Positions 50,901 through 59,039 of a stretch of 64,000 nt of DNA are shown here, piece after piece; the first letter of the stretch is position 1, and the number at the start of each line of letters is the position of its first letter. Position numbers and translations under genes: made by a program. Under the pieces are notes generated by a model. It did not search any database. It saw only the letters and a list, made by a program, of their open reading frames with translations, and was not told the origin of the DNA. Source of the stretch: Streptomyces mangrovi (GTDB taxonomy: Bacteria; Actinomycetota; Actinomycetes; Streptomycetales; Streptomycetaceae); assembly GCF_900114215.1 (NCBI RefSeq), contig NZ_FOSG01000005.1:332222-396221 (forward strand), written 5' to 3'.

Positions 50901-53043
50901 GGCGCCGGCCCTCCAGTACGGCGCGGGCGCGGTTGACGGCGGCCGTGGTCTCGCCGATCCGTTCCAGCACGGCCGTGCGCACGGTGGCGTCGCCGACCTC
51001 CAGGGAGCCGATCACCTCGGTGACGGCGCCGAGGCCGTCGGCGTGGCCGGCGATCCGCTCGCCCAGTTCGTCGGCCTCGGCGGCCGTGGCGGCGGAGGCG
51101 GCGCGGTCGGCCAGTTCGGCCACGGCCGCGCCCACGGCGTCGAAGGCGTCCGCGCGGGAGAGGTCGGCCGCCGCCCGGCGGCCGGTGGCGGCAAGCGCCT
51201 CGTCCAGCTCCGCGCCGAGCGCGTCGATCCGGCCGGGGTCGGCGTGGCGCAGCTCGCGCAGGGTCTCCACCGAGCCCCGGGCGCGGCGCAGTTCGGCCAG
51301 GAGGTCCACCCAGCCGACCGCCTCCCCGGGCGCCTCGCCCCGGGCGCGGCGCACCAGCGCGGTGGTGCGCGCGGCCGTCTCCTCCACGGCGGCCGAGGCC
51401 CTCTCGCGCAGTTCGGCCACCCGCGCGTACTCGGCGACGGCCTGCCCGGCGGCCTCGCGCAGCGTCCGCAGCGGCGTGCCGAGCCCTTCCAGCTCCTCGG
51501 CCAGGCCGGGCGCGTCCAGCCAGTGGTGGCGGTCGGCGGCGCGGGCGCAGGCGGCGGTGACCGCCTCCAGGGCGGCCGCCGTGGGCAGCCCGCCGCCCGT
51601 ACCCCGAGCCGTCCATCCGGTCACCCCCTCGGCCAGCCGTACGACGGACAGGCAGTCGGAGATGCCACGCACCAGCTCGGCGTTTCCGACCCGGGCCAGC
51701 GGACCGTCCCCGGCGGGGCCGGCGGCGCGGGGGTGAAGGGCGTAGGGGGTGTTCCACAGCCGTACCGGGTGCGCCGCCGTCTCCTCCCCGCCGGGCGCCC
51801 GGCCGAGCACGGCCAGGGTGCCGTCGTCGAAGAGGGCGTGGCCCAGGGCGGGGATCGGGGCGGCGGCCTCCTTGCGGATGAGGTTGTAGGACAGCAGCAG
51901 GGAGCGGCCCCGGGCAGGGGCGTGGAAGACGTACAGCACGTCCTCGCCGCCCGGCGAGCGCACCTCCGCCTCGAACTCCATCCCCTCGGTGTCCGTCTCG
52001 AAGGTACGGGCGGCCGAGCCGGCGGGGGCGTCGGCGAGGTAGCAGCCGCCGGGGAAGACGACGCCCTGGTCGTCGGGGAGGCGGCGGCACGCCTGCCCGA
52101 TGCCGTCCAGCCGCAGCACCTCGCCGGTGCGGGTGTTGAAGACCAGGTGGCGGTGGGCGGCCTCGTTGTACGGCAGCACGCGCAGCAGGACGAGATCGCC
52201 GACGCGGGCGTGGGCGATCTCGGCGTCGGCCAGGGCCTGCAGGGGGTCCTCGACGGGCTCGCTGTGGACGCCCTCGGCGGTCTCGGTGTCGTTGTCGGTC
52301 TTGACGGTGAGAAAGCCGCCGACGGTCGAGACGTACAGTGTCCCGCCGTCGACCGCCACATGGGGGTGGCGTCCGGTGACGTGGTCCTCGCGGGCGGCCG
52401 GCGTCCAGACGACGTCCTGGGCGGAACCGGTGGAGCCCGCCGCGCGGTCGAGGTGGTCGCGCTCGCCCTCGGCGTCGAGGTAGGCGACCGTGCCGCCCAC
52501 CTCGGCGCGCCAGCGCAGGACGCGGATGTCGGTGGCCCGCCCGCCGATGGAGAAGACGGCCAGCAGCAGCGGTCCGGTGCGGCGCAGCCGCAGCAGCCGG
52601 GCGTGCCGGTAGTAGCGGAACAGCTCCTCGACGTCGCGGTGGAGGCGCGGGTCGTCGAGCAGGCCGGGCACGGCGTCCGGGCCGGCGGGCTCGAAGGCGG
52701 GCGGGCCGCCGTCCTCCGCGCGCAGGCGGTGGAGGGTGAGCACGTCGGCGACCGACTCCGGCCGCCCGTGCCCGGCGGGCGGGTTGGCGCCCAGCAGCAG
52801 CGCCCCGCCGACGGCCACCGCGTCGCACGGCACCCGGGGCCGCCCGGTGTCCAGCCGGGCGGCGCCCGCCAGTTCCAGTCCGGCGTCGCCGAAGGCCTCG
52901 ACGCGGCGGTCGTTGAGGGCCCGTGCCCGGGCCGCGAGATCCGTCGCCGCGGCCGCCATCCGGTCCCGCAGCACCTCGTGGGCGCCCGCGTCCGGCCCCA
53001 CGTCCGGCCGCGCCTCCGGCGTCCGGCGTGCCTCGGTTGCCAC
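47935..53043 (-). CDS. Giant coiled-coil AAA ATPase ('DNA repair ATPase' type)
   Basis: This 1702-aa protein has a beta-rich N-terminal third (repeats such as HPHVAVDGGTLYVSTVGGFL suggest a propeller-like fold), a middle rich in Ala/Glu/Arg coiled coil (residues about 480-880), and a C-terminal AAA ATPase: Walker A LLLLLSPPGYGKTTLMEYVA (about 1355), Walker B DILLHLDDVQHTS (about 1420), and sensor-like CMTGNPFTESG. Database entries call such proteins DNA repair ATPases but I know of no firm experimental basis. The conserved partner is a flotillin gene, 48 nt upstream here, so a membrane-linked remodelling machine is plausible. GTG 53043 follows GAGGG. Overlaps the HTH gene downstream by GTGA. 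Confidence 0.75.
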   Translation of the reverse strand: MATEARRTPEARPDVGPDAGAHEVLRDRMAAAATDLAARARALNDRRVEAFGDAGLELAGAARLDTGRPRVPCDAVAVGGALLLGANPPAGHGRPESVADVLTLHRLRAEDGGPPAFEPAGPDAVPGLLDDPRLHRDVEELFRYYRHARLLRLRRTGPLLLAVFSIGGRATDIRVLRWRAEVGGTVAYLDAEGERDHLDRAAGSTGSAQDVVWTPAAREDHVTGRHPHVAVDGGTLYVSTVGGFLTVKTDNDTETAEGVHSEPVEDPLQALADAEIAHARVGDLVLLRVLPYNEAAHRHLVFNTRTGEVLRLDGIGQACRRLPDDQGVVFPGGCYLADAPAGSAARTFETDTEGMEFEAEVRSPGGEDVLYVFHAPARGRSLLLSYNLIRKEAAAPIPALGHALFDDGTLAVLGRAPGGEETAAHPVRLWNTPYALHPRAAGPAGDGPLARVGNAELVRGISDCLSVVRLAEGVTGWTARGTGGGLPTAAALEAVTAACARAADRHHWLDAPGLAEELEGLGTPLRTLREAAGQAVAEYARVAELRERASAAVEETAARTTALVRRARGEAPGEAVGWVDLLAELRRARGSVETLRELRHADPGRIDALGAELDEALAATGRRAAADLSRADAFDAVGAAVAELADRAASAATAAEADELGERIAGHADGLGAVTEVIGSLEVGDATVRTAVLERIGETTAAVNRARAVLEGRRRELLEAEGRAEFAAETALLGQAVTGALAAATTPDECDEQLGRLLVRLEDLQARFGAHEDFLARLAERREEIREAFAARRQAQLDERARRAERLAVSAARVLETVARRCASLASAEEVAAHFAADPLVARIRAAVEELRSLGDTARAEELTASLTAARQEADRALRDRVELGADTGGGAGGGAGTVRLGRHRFAVSTRPLEVTLVPHGDGLAFAVSGTGYRAAVRDPDFAATREFWDQPLVSESPRVYRAEHLAAGVLADLPHDAAGAGVGEGEGEADAGSLLPLVRRAAETAYDEGYDRGVHDHDAAAILAAALRLRAGAGLLRFTPGVRAAAQLFWAYGANGAARAAWTVRAQSLARARAAFGARGALEPLAAELGGAAQEFLESAGLPVPPRPAAVGTYLAEELAFSGGRFAVGPAARALLEGFYASLGGARSAPAEEFAEDLRALGGSSPEDPERPAARHQLAAAWLGAYAESVAREGREDGRDAGPAAGPAAGGDAAPSPDLPEAVAVALCGEALEHRDVDAPLTAVVTGLLGTHPRITGGALPLRLDEFLDRTEEFRTVRVPAHRAYTRRRAELLDAERERLRLDAYVPRVLPAFVRNRLIDEVYLPLIGDNLAKQLGTAGEDRRTDSQGLLLLLSPPGYGKTTLMEYVAARLGLAFVRVDGPALGHRTTSLDPAAAPDATARREVEKINFALETGSDILLHLDDVQHTSPELLQRFIPLCDAQRRLDGVRFSDGRPATYDLRGKRFAVCMTGNPFTESGARFRVPDMLANRADVWNLGDVLSGREELFAFSHIENSLTANPVLAPLASRERADTELLVRLAAGDPSARPDRLSHPYSPAELEQVLGVLRGLLRVRRTVLAVNAAYIASASGDEAARTEPPFRLQGSYRDTGKLAGRLAPVMTDEEVEALIDDHYTAEARTLSADAEANLLRLAELRGRMTREQERRWHQVKEAFRARNAAGAAGAPAPETAGAPETAGGAGR

Positions 53044-53091
53044 CTGCCCTCAACTCCTCGCTCGTTCGGCGTCCTTCACAGGGTGTGCGGG

Positions 53092-55167
53092 TCAGCGGCC
53101 CACGGGGGTGCCGTTCCCGGCGGCGTGCGTACGGTCGGCCGCGCCGCCCGCCGTACCGGCCGCGCCGCCGGCCAGGGCCGACAGCGGCAGGTCGGCGACG
53201 CCCGAGCCGCGCACCGCCTCCAGCAGGGAGGCCAGCTTCGGGGCGTCGGGGCCGCCGCCCGAGGCCAGCCTCGCCAGCAGGCCGGCCAGGGTCAGATCGC
53301 GCAGTCCCGCGGCGCCGAGCCCGGCGGTCACGGCGGTCAGGTCGTGCGTGAACGTCGAGTTCTCCTTGTCGAGCCAGGGGCCCGCCATGGCCTGGACGGT
53401 CTCGCTGCGGTTCACGAAGCCGTCGACGCTCCGGCCGGCGGCGATGGAGCCCACCAGCTTGTCGAAGAAGACCGAGTCCCCGCCGACGATGTCGATGTTG
53501 GCGTTCTCCAGGCCGGTGGCGATCAGGGTCGCCTGGGACTCGGCGATCTGCCGCTGGACGTCGATGCCCGCGATGCGGACCTCCTTCTCCGCCTCCAGCC
53601 GCAGGCGGTACTCCTCGTGCCCCCGGCCCGCCTCGTCCATCCGTGCCATGGCGCCGGCCTTCTCGGTGAGCCCCTCGGCCTCGGCCTTCAGCTTCTCGCG
53701 CAGCCCGTCGGCCTGGGCCAGGGCGAGTTCGCGCTCGGCCTCGGCCTCGGCACGGCGGGTCTTGGCGATGGCGTCGGCCATCCGCTCCTGGACGTCGGCC
53801 TCGGCGAGTCCGGCCGCGGCGGCCTCGGCCTTGCGGCCCTCGGCCAGGCGTACGGCGGCGGCCGCGTCCATCTCGGCGGCCTTGCGGCGCGCCTCGGCCA
53901 TCGTCAGCTCCTCGGCCGCCCGGTGCCCGGCGGCCTGCTCGGCGGCCTCGGCCGCCTTGATGTCCTTGACCAGCCGCTCCTGGGCCTGGGCCTCGGCGGC
54001 GATGATCAGGGCCTGGCGCTCGCGCTCGGCCTCCTCCACCGTGCGCAGCTTCTTGATCTCCTCCTCCTGCTGCGCGACGGTCTTCTCCACCGCGATCCGC
54101 TCGCGGATCACGTCGGCGATGTCCCGCTTCTCGGCCTCGACCTCCTTGTCGGCGGCGATCCGGCGCAGCTGGGTCTCGCGTTCGCGGGCGATGACCTCCA
54201 GCAGACGGTCCTTCTCGATGCGCTCGTTCTCGATGGCCACGACCCGGTCGCGGTTGAGCTTGGCGACGGCGATCTCGCGCTCGCGGTTCTCGTTCTGGAT
54301 GCCGAGGGCCTCCTCGGTCTTCAGATGCGCGGCGTGGGAGCGCAGCCGCTCCTCGGCCTGGACGCGGGCGGTCTCGGCCTCCTCGCGGGCGCGCACGGTC
54401 TCTATCTCGCGCTGCTGGCGGATCTCGGCGTCGGCCTGGCGGCGCTCGAGTTCGAGGACGGCCTCGCGGGCCTCGACGTTCTGCCGGGTGATCTCCTTCT
54501 CCTCGCTGCGCTGGAACTCGTTGGTGCGCACGTGCTCCACGGCGGTCAGCTCGGTGATCTTGCGGATGCCCTGGGCGTCGAGGATGTTGTTCCCGTCGAG
54601 CTGCCTGAGCGGGGTCTGCTCCAGGTAGTCGATGGCCGCGTCCTCCAGGCTGTAGCCGTTGAGGTCGGTGCCGATGACGGCGATGATCCGGTCGCGGAAC
54701 TCGTCGCGCTTGGTGTAGAGGTCGGCGAAGTCGAGCTGCTTGCCGACGGTCTTGAGCGCCTCGGAGAACTTGGCGTTGAACAACTCCTGGAGGGTGGTCC
54801 GGTCGCTGGCCCGCTCGGTGCCGATGGCCTGGGCGACCTTGATGACGTCCTCGACGGTCTTGTTGACGCGGACGAAGAACGAGATGCGGATGTCGGCGCG
54901 GATGTTGTCCCGGCAGATCAGCCCCTCGCCTCCGGTGCGGGCGATCTCGATGGTCTTCACCGAGATGTCCATCACCTCGGCCCGGTGCAGCACGGGCAGC
55001 ACCACGGTGCCGGTGAAGGTCACGTCGACCTTGCGCATCTTGGAGACGATCAGCGCCTTGCCCTGTTCGACCTTGCGGAACAGGCGGCTGACCACGATCA
55101 GCAGGGCGATGCCCATGAGCATGAGCACGGCGATGAGCACGCCGAGGCCCGTGGAGATGACGTCCAT
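53092..55167 (-). CDS. Flotillin family (SPFH) protein, YqiK-like
   Basis: This 691-aa protein has one N-terminal membrane segment (VISTGLGVLIAVLMLMGIAL), an SPFH domain (VEQGKALIVSKMRKVDVTFT; GLICRDNIRADIRISFFVRV), a very long Glu/Ala/Arg coiled coil (about residues 200-560) and a C-terminal region with NIDIVGGDSVFFDKLVGSIA. This is the flotillin layout, as in E. coli YqiK. It starts 68 nt after the OB-fold membrane gene and precedes the giant ATPase. Flotillins scaffold membrane microdomains. ATG 55167 sits directly at the membrane segment. Confidence 0.88.
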   Translation of the reverse strand: MDVISTGLGVLIAVLMLMGIALLIVVSRLFRKVEQGKALIVSKMRKVDVTFTGTVVLPVLHRAEVMDISVKTIEIARTGGEGLICRDNIRADIRISFFVRVNKTVEDVIKVAQAIGTERASDRTTLQELFNAKFSEALKTVGKQLDFADLYTKRDEFRDRIIAVIGTDLNGYSLEDAAIDYLEQTPLRQLDGNNILDAQGIRKITELTAVEHVRTNEFQRSEEKEITRQNVEAREAVLELERRQADAEIRQQREIETVRAREEAETARVQAEERLRSHAAHLKTEEALGIQNENREREIAVAKLNRDRVVAIENERIEKDRLLEVIARERETQLRRIAADKEVEAEKRDIADVIRERIAVEKTVAQQEEEIKKLRTVEEAERERQALIIAAEAQAQERLVKDIKAAEAAEQAAGHRAAEELTMAEARRKAAEMDAAAAVRLAEGRKAEAAAAGLAEADVQERMADAIAKTRRAEAEAERELALAQADGLREKLKAEAEGLTEKAGAMARMDEAGRGHEEYRLRLEAEKEVRIAGIDVQRQIAESQATLIATGLENANIDIVGGDSVFFDKLVGSIAAGRSVDGFVNRSETVQAMAGPWLDKENSTFTHDLTAVTAGLGAAGLRDLTLAGLLARLASGGGPDAPKLASLLEAVRGSGVADLPLSALAGGAAGTAGGAADRTHAAGNGTPVGR

Positions 55168-55235
55168 GGCGGTGGGTTCCTTGTGAGGTCGTGTGCTTGA
55201 GGTCCGGTGGGCGGGTCCGCGGCGGCGCGCGGGGG

Positions 55236-55916
55236 TCAGCGCGGCAGCCGGCCGGCGTCCGGACCGGGGTCCAGTACGGGGTCGCAGGGCATGACGTGGA
55301 AGAAACCGCCGTCGGGGTCGTAGTCGAAGACCAGTGCGGTGCTTCCGGCGGCCAGGCCCGCGGCATCCTCGCCCCGGGCGCGGACCTGGACCAGATGGGC
55401 CGAGCCGTCGTCGGCGGTGATCTCGGCCTGCCCGAAGCGGTGGCTGACGTGCCCGGTGCGGATGGTGCACACCCGGCCGACGAGGTCGCGGTGGCTGATG
55501 CCCGCCTCCCGCGGCGCCAGCCGGGCCAGCAGGCGGATCAGCAGCCGTGTCAGCCCCCAGGCGGCGAGCAGCGCGGCGGGCAGGACCAGCAGGCGCGCCG
55601 GGGCGCCCCCGCCGGCCCGCTCGACCAGCGCCGCACCGCTCAGTGATGCGAACCAGGAAATCGAGATGAGGAGGGACAGGGAGACGGAAACCGGCGCCCC
55701 GCCGAGTCCGGCCGCCGCGAGAACCGCCGCGGGGCCGGTGGCCGGACCGGTGCCAAAGTGGTCGCGGTGGCCGGCGTCGATGCTCTCACCCCCGTCGAGG
55801 GCATCGACGCCGACCGCTCCGACCAGTACCGTCAACCAGTACACGAGCACCACCACAAGTCCGAACCCGAACAGATTGGCGGGGAAGCTCATGGCCGTAT
55901 GCATGAACTCGCTCAT
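55236..55916 (-). CDS. OB-fold membrane protein, YqiJ/NfeD-like
   Basis: This 226-aa protein has two or three membrane segments (FGFGLVVVLVYWLTVLVGAV; VSVSLSLLISISWFASLSGA; LLVLPAALLAAWGLTRLLIR) followed by a C-terminal OB-like domain (ISHRDLVGRVCTIRTGHVSH; AEITADDGSAHLVQVRARG). NfeD/YqiJ-type proteins are the standard partners of flotillins. It is the first gene of the operon; ATG 55916 with GGGGG 8 nt upstream is preferred over an upstream in-frame codon at 55952. Confidence 0.82.
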   Translation of the reverse strand: MSEFMHTAMSFPANLFGFGLVVVLVYWLTVLVGAVGVDALDGGESIDAGHRDHFGTGPATGPAAVLAAAGLGGAPVSVSLSLLISISWFASLSGAALVERAGGGAPARLLVLPAALLAAWGLTRLLIRLLARLAPREAGISHRDLVGRVCTIRTGHVSHRFGQAEITADDGSAHLVQVRARGEDAAGLAAGSTALVFDYDPDGGFFHVMPCDPVLDPGPDAGRLPR

Positions 55917-56174
55917 CGTTGCACCCCCGTACCGGTCGCGGCGTGACCTCATGCTGACAGTCCGGAACCGGGTCGCACATTGCCAGGATCCGGCAATCTT
56001 TACGCCGTGCTTACGTCCGGCAACCGGAGGGAACCATCGGCGCGGCAGCCGTCGCCCGCCCCTTCGGGCCGGATGGTGCGGGCTGTCCGGCCAGGCGGTT
56101 CGGCGCCCCCGGGGCGCGGGGAGGAGCCGTGGGGAGGAGCCGTGGGGAGCCGTGGGGAGCCGCGAGGCGGTCGG
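55917..56174. other. Gap between flotillin operon and PucR gene, with short tandem repeats
   Basis: Contains the presumed leftward promoter of the flotillin operon (AT-richer near 55980-56010) and, at about 56115-56160, imperfect tandem units of GGAGCCGTGGG. Confidence 0.45.
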
Positions 56175-57281
56175 CTAGAGCGGCTTCTCCGGCCAGCCCA
56201 GCAGCCGGGCGCCCATCGCGGCGGTCTCCAGGGTGTAGCGCTGGAGACCGTCACCGGGGTCGTAGCCGGTCAGCTCCCGGATGCGCGCCAGCCGGTACGA
56301 CAGGGTCCGCACGCTCACGCCCAGCCGGCGGGCGGCCTCCGCGTTCACATAGCCCGCCGCCGAGCACACCGACAGGGTCTCCAGCAGCGGCGCGGCCCCG
56401 CCGCGGGCCTGGGTGAGCGGCCCCAGGACCGTGCGCACCAGATCGGCCATCGCCGCGCGGTCGCGCAGCAGCACCGGGAAGACCAGCATCTCCGCCGCGT
56501 TGAACCGGACCCCCTCCAGGCCGAGCCGGTCGGCGAGGTCCAGGGCCCCCAGCGCCTCCTCGTAGGAGCGCACCACGCCGCTGGGGCCGCTGTGGGACCG
56601 GCCGAGCGCCACCCGCCCGGCGGCGGGGTAGCCCGGGCCGGGGTCCTCGGCGAGCCGGGCGAAGGCCCGCAGGACGGACTTGTCGGCGCTGGCGGCGATG
56701 CACACCAGCCGCCCGTCCTTGGTGGCGAGCAGCACGTCGCGCTCGCCGAAACGGCCCACCAGTTCGCGCTCGATGCGGCGCACGGTGGGGTGCACGTCGT
56801 CGTACTTCTCGGTGCCCGAGGCCACCGCGACCGCGTGCGCGCGGGCCAGCCGCAGACCGAAGCGCTCGGCGCGCTCGGCGAGTCGGCCCAGGTCGCTGCG
56901 GCCGTAGAGCAGGTCGTCCACGAACTCGCGGCGCTCGGCCTCCTCCTGCCGTACCGCCAGCCGCTGGGCCCGCTCGTGCCCCTCTCCCAGCGCGGCCACC
57001 GCGGCCTCCACCGCGGCCAGCAGGGCGTCGCCGGTGCGGGCCCGCTCGGCGGCCGTGGCCGACCGGGCGATGCCCGGCAGCGTGCCCCACAGCCGGCGGG
57101 TCTCGGCGAGGTAGAGGCCGACCAGGTCGCGCAGGCCGTAGCCCTGCTCGGCGACCCGCTCGCCGGTCTCGCGGAAGGTGTCCAGCTCGGCGCGGCGCGG
57201 CAGCCGCCCGGTCCGGGATATCTCGGCGAGCAGTTCCGCGTAACCGCCGAGGAAGGAGTCGGGGAGCCTGCTGCGCCTCAC
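56175..57281 (-). CDS. PucR/CdaR-type transcriptional regulator
   Basis: This 368-aa protein has an N-terminal helical region (GGYAELLAEISRTGRLPRRA), a central GGDEF-like region typical of the family (RAHAVAVASGTEKYDDVHPT; GRSHSGPSGVVRSYEEALGA) and a C-terminal PucR HTH (YVNAEAARRLGVSVRTLSYR, then IRELTGYDPGDGLQRYTLET). Such regulators often respond to small metabolites. GTG 57281 (GGGGC upstream) is the chosen start. It is divergent from nhaA with a 390-nt gap, so it could control nhaA, but nothing beyond position supports this. Confidence 0.85.
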   Translation of the reverse strand: MRRSRLPDSFLGGYAELLAEISRTGRLPRRAELDTFRETGERVAEQGYGLRDLVGLYLAETRRLWGTLPGIARSATAAERARTGDALLAAVEAAVAALGEGHERAQRLAVRQEEAERREFVDDLLYGRSDLGRLAERAERFGLRLARAHAVAVASGTEKYDDVHPTVRRIERELVGRFGERDVLLATKDGRLVCIAASADKSVLRAFARLAEDPGPGYPAAGRVALGRSHSGPSGVVRSYEEALGALDLADRLGLEGVRFNAAEMLVFPVLLRDRAAMADLVRTVLGPLTQARGGAAPLLETLSVCSAAGYVNAEAARRLGVSVRTLSYRLARIRELTGYDPGDGLQRYTLETAAMGARLLGWPEKPL

Positions 57282-57671
57282 CGGTGCCCCGCCCCCTTTC
57301 GTTCCGCGTTCCACCCGCCCCCGGCCGTACGGCCGGACCACCGGCACAGACTAAGGGAGTGACGGGGCCGCCGCGGCAGGGGTGGCGGCGTGCGCGGCGG
57401 GGAAGGATCACCTCCGGTCGCCGCGGCGGAGGGCGGTGTGATCACCGTCACCGGCGAAACCGGGGCGGCCGGGGGCATTCGCCGACATGGACCGGGAGTT
57501 GCCGGGCATTACCCGACAGTACCCGCGCAGTCGTGCACGGATCCGCTCTTGCGCGGAAACAGCAGGTTGTGGGTACGGTGGTATGACAATCAAGATCATA
57601 AATGGTGTGCCGGGAAGTCTGGTCGGCGACGTTGTCCACGTACCCCGAAACCGACCCCGGGAGGTCACTCC
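57282..57671. promoter_or_regulatory. Divergent promoter region of PucR gene and nhaA
   Basis: A 390-nt non-coding gap. The stretch 57570-57610 is notably A/T-rich (TATGACAATCAAGATCATAA) and is the best candidate for the nhaA promoter. No clear operator was identified. Confidence 0.45.
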
Positions 57672-59039
57672 ATGTCCAACGCCCCCAAAGAGCGCACCTC
57701 CCTCTTCGGGCTGCCGTCGTTCCAGGAGCGCCGGTTCCTGCTGGAGGCGCTGCGCGCCGAGACCGTCGGCGGGATGCTGCTGCTGGCCGCCGCGGTGGTG
57801 GCGTTGGTCTGGGCGAACTCCCCCTGGGGGGGGCTGTACGAGTCGGTCCGCGACTTCCACTTCGGCATCTCCTCCCTCCACCTCGACCTGTCGGTGGGGC
57901 ACTGGGCGTCGGACGGCCTGCTGACGATCTTCTTCTTCGTCGCCGGCATCGAACTGAAGCGCGAACTGCTCCTGGGTGAGCTGCGGCGCCCGGCCGCGGC
58001 CGCGCTCCCGGTGGTCGCCGCCGTGTGCGGCATGGTGGTGCCCGCCCTCTTCTACGTCGCGGTCAACGCGGCGGGCGGCGGCCAGATGGACGGCTGGGCC
58101 ATCCCCATGGCCACCGACATCGCCTTCGCCCTCGGCGTGCTCGCCGTGATCGGCACCAACCTGCCGTCGGGCATCCGGGCCTTCCTCCTCACCCTCGCCA
58201 TCGTCGACGACCTCGGCGCGATCCTCGTCATCGCCGTCTTCTACACCTCCGCGCTGAACCTGCCCGCCCTGGGCGGGGCGCTGGCCGGACTGGCGGTGTT
58301 CTGGTTCCTCCACCAGAAGCTGCGGGTGCGCGGCTGGTACGTGTACGTGCCGCTGGGCCTGGTCATCTGGGCGCTGATGCACGCCAGCGGGGTGCACGCC
58401 ACCATCGCCGGTGTGGCGATGGGCATGCTGCTGCGGGTGGTCCCGACCAAGGGCAGCGAGGGCTGGCCCACCGAGAAGGAGTCCCCGGCCGAGCGGATCG
58501 AGCATCTGGTGCGGCCGCTGTCGGCGGGCTTCGCGGTGCCGGTGTTCGCCCTCTTCGCGGCAGGCGTCAGCGTCTCCGGCGACGCGCTGGGCGAGACGTT
58601 CCGCCGACCCGAGTCGCTGGGCGTGATCCTCGGCCTGTTCGCGGGCAAGCTCATCGGCGTCTTCGGCGGCACCTATCTGGCCGCCCGCTTCACCCGTGCC
58701 CGGCTCAGCGAGGACCTGGAGTGGGCGGACGTGGCGGGCGTCGCGCTGCTGGCCGGCATCGGCTTCACCGTCTCGCTGCTGGTGGGTGACCTGGCCTTCG
58801 CGGACAACGCGGAGACCGGCGAGTACGTCAAGGCGGCCGTCCTGATCGGCTCGCTGCTCTCCGCGGTGGCCGCCGCCGTCTTCCTCAAGTTCCGCGACGC
58901 CCGCTACAAGCGGCTGTGGGAGGAGGAGAACCGGGACGACGACCGCGACGGCATCCCGGACATCTACGAGCGGCCGCGGGGCACGGTCACCGAGGGAGCC
59001 GCCGGCCGGGCCGACCGGGAGGTCAACCGCGAGGGCTGA
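57672..59039 (+). CDS. nhaA: Na+/H+ antiporter NhaA
   Basis: This 455-aa integral membrane protein has the NhaA hallmarks: FFFVAGIELKRELLLGEL, PMATDIAFALGVLAVIG, the ion-binding pair in LAIVDDLGAILVI, HASGVHATIAG, and GFAVPVFALFAAGVSVSG. About 11-12 membrane segments are visible, with an acidic C-terminal tail (EEENRDDDRDGIPDIYE). NhaA exports Na+ or Li+ for H+ and maintains pH and salt tolerance. Its last 17 bases overlap the 3' end of a convergent antiporter gene. Confidence 0.95.
   Translation: MSNAPKERTSLFGLPSFQERRFLLEALRAETVGGMLLLAAAVVALVWANSPWGGLYESVRDFHFGISSLHLDLSVGHWASDGLLTIFFFVAGIELKRELLLGELRRPAAAALPVVAAVCGMVVPALFYVAVNAAGGGQMDGWAIPMATDIAFALGVLAVIGTNLPSGIRAFLLTLAIVDDLGAILVIAVFYTSALNLPALGGALAGLAVFWFLHQKLRVRGWYVYVPLGLVIWALMHASGVHATIAGVAMGMLLRVVPTKGSEGWPTEKESPAERIEHLVRPLSAGFAVPVFALFAAGVSVSGDALGETFRRPESLGVILGLFAGKLIGVFGGTYLAARFTRARLSEDLEWADVAGVALLAGIGFTVSLLVGDLAFADNAETGEYVKAAVLIGSLLSAVAAAVFLKFRDARYKRLWEEENRDDDRDGIPDIYERPRGTVTEGAAGRADREVNREG

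Noticed and set aside
49990..55200. Long opposing open frames over the giant ATPase and flotillin genes
   Set aside because: Both are low-complexity shadows; coding direction is fixed by the Walker motifs and SPFH domain on the minus strand.
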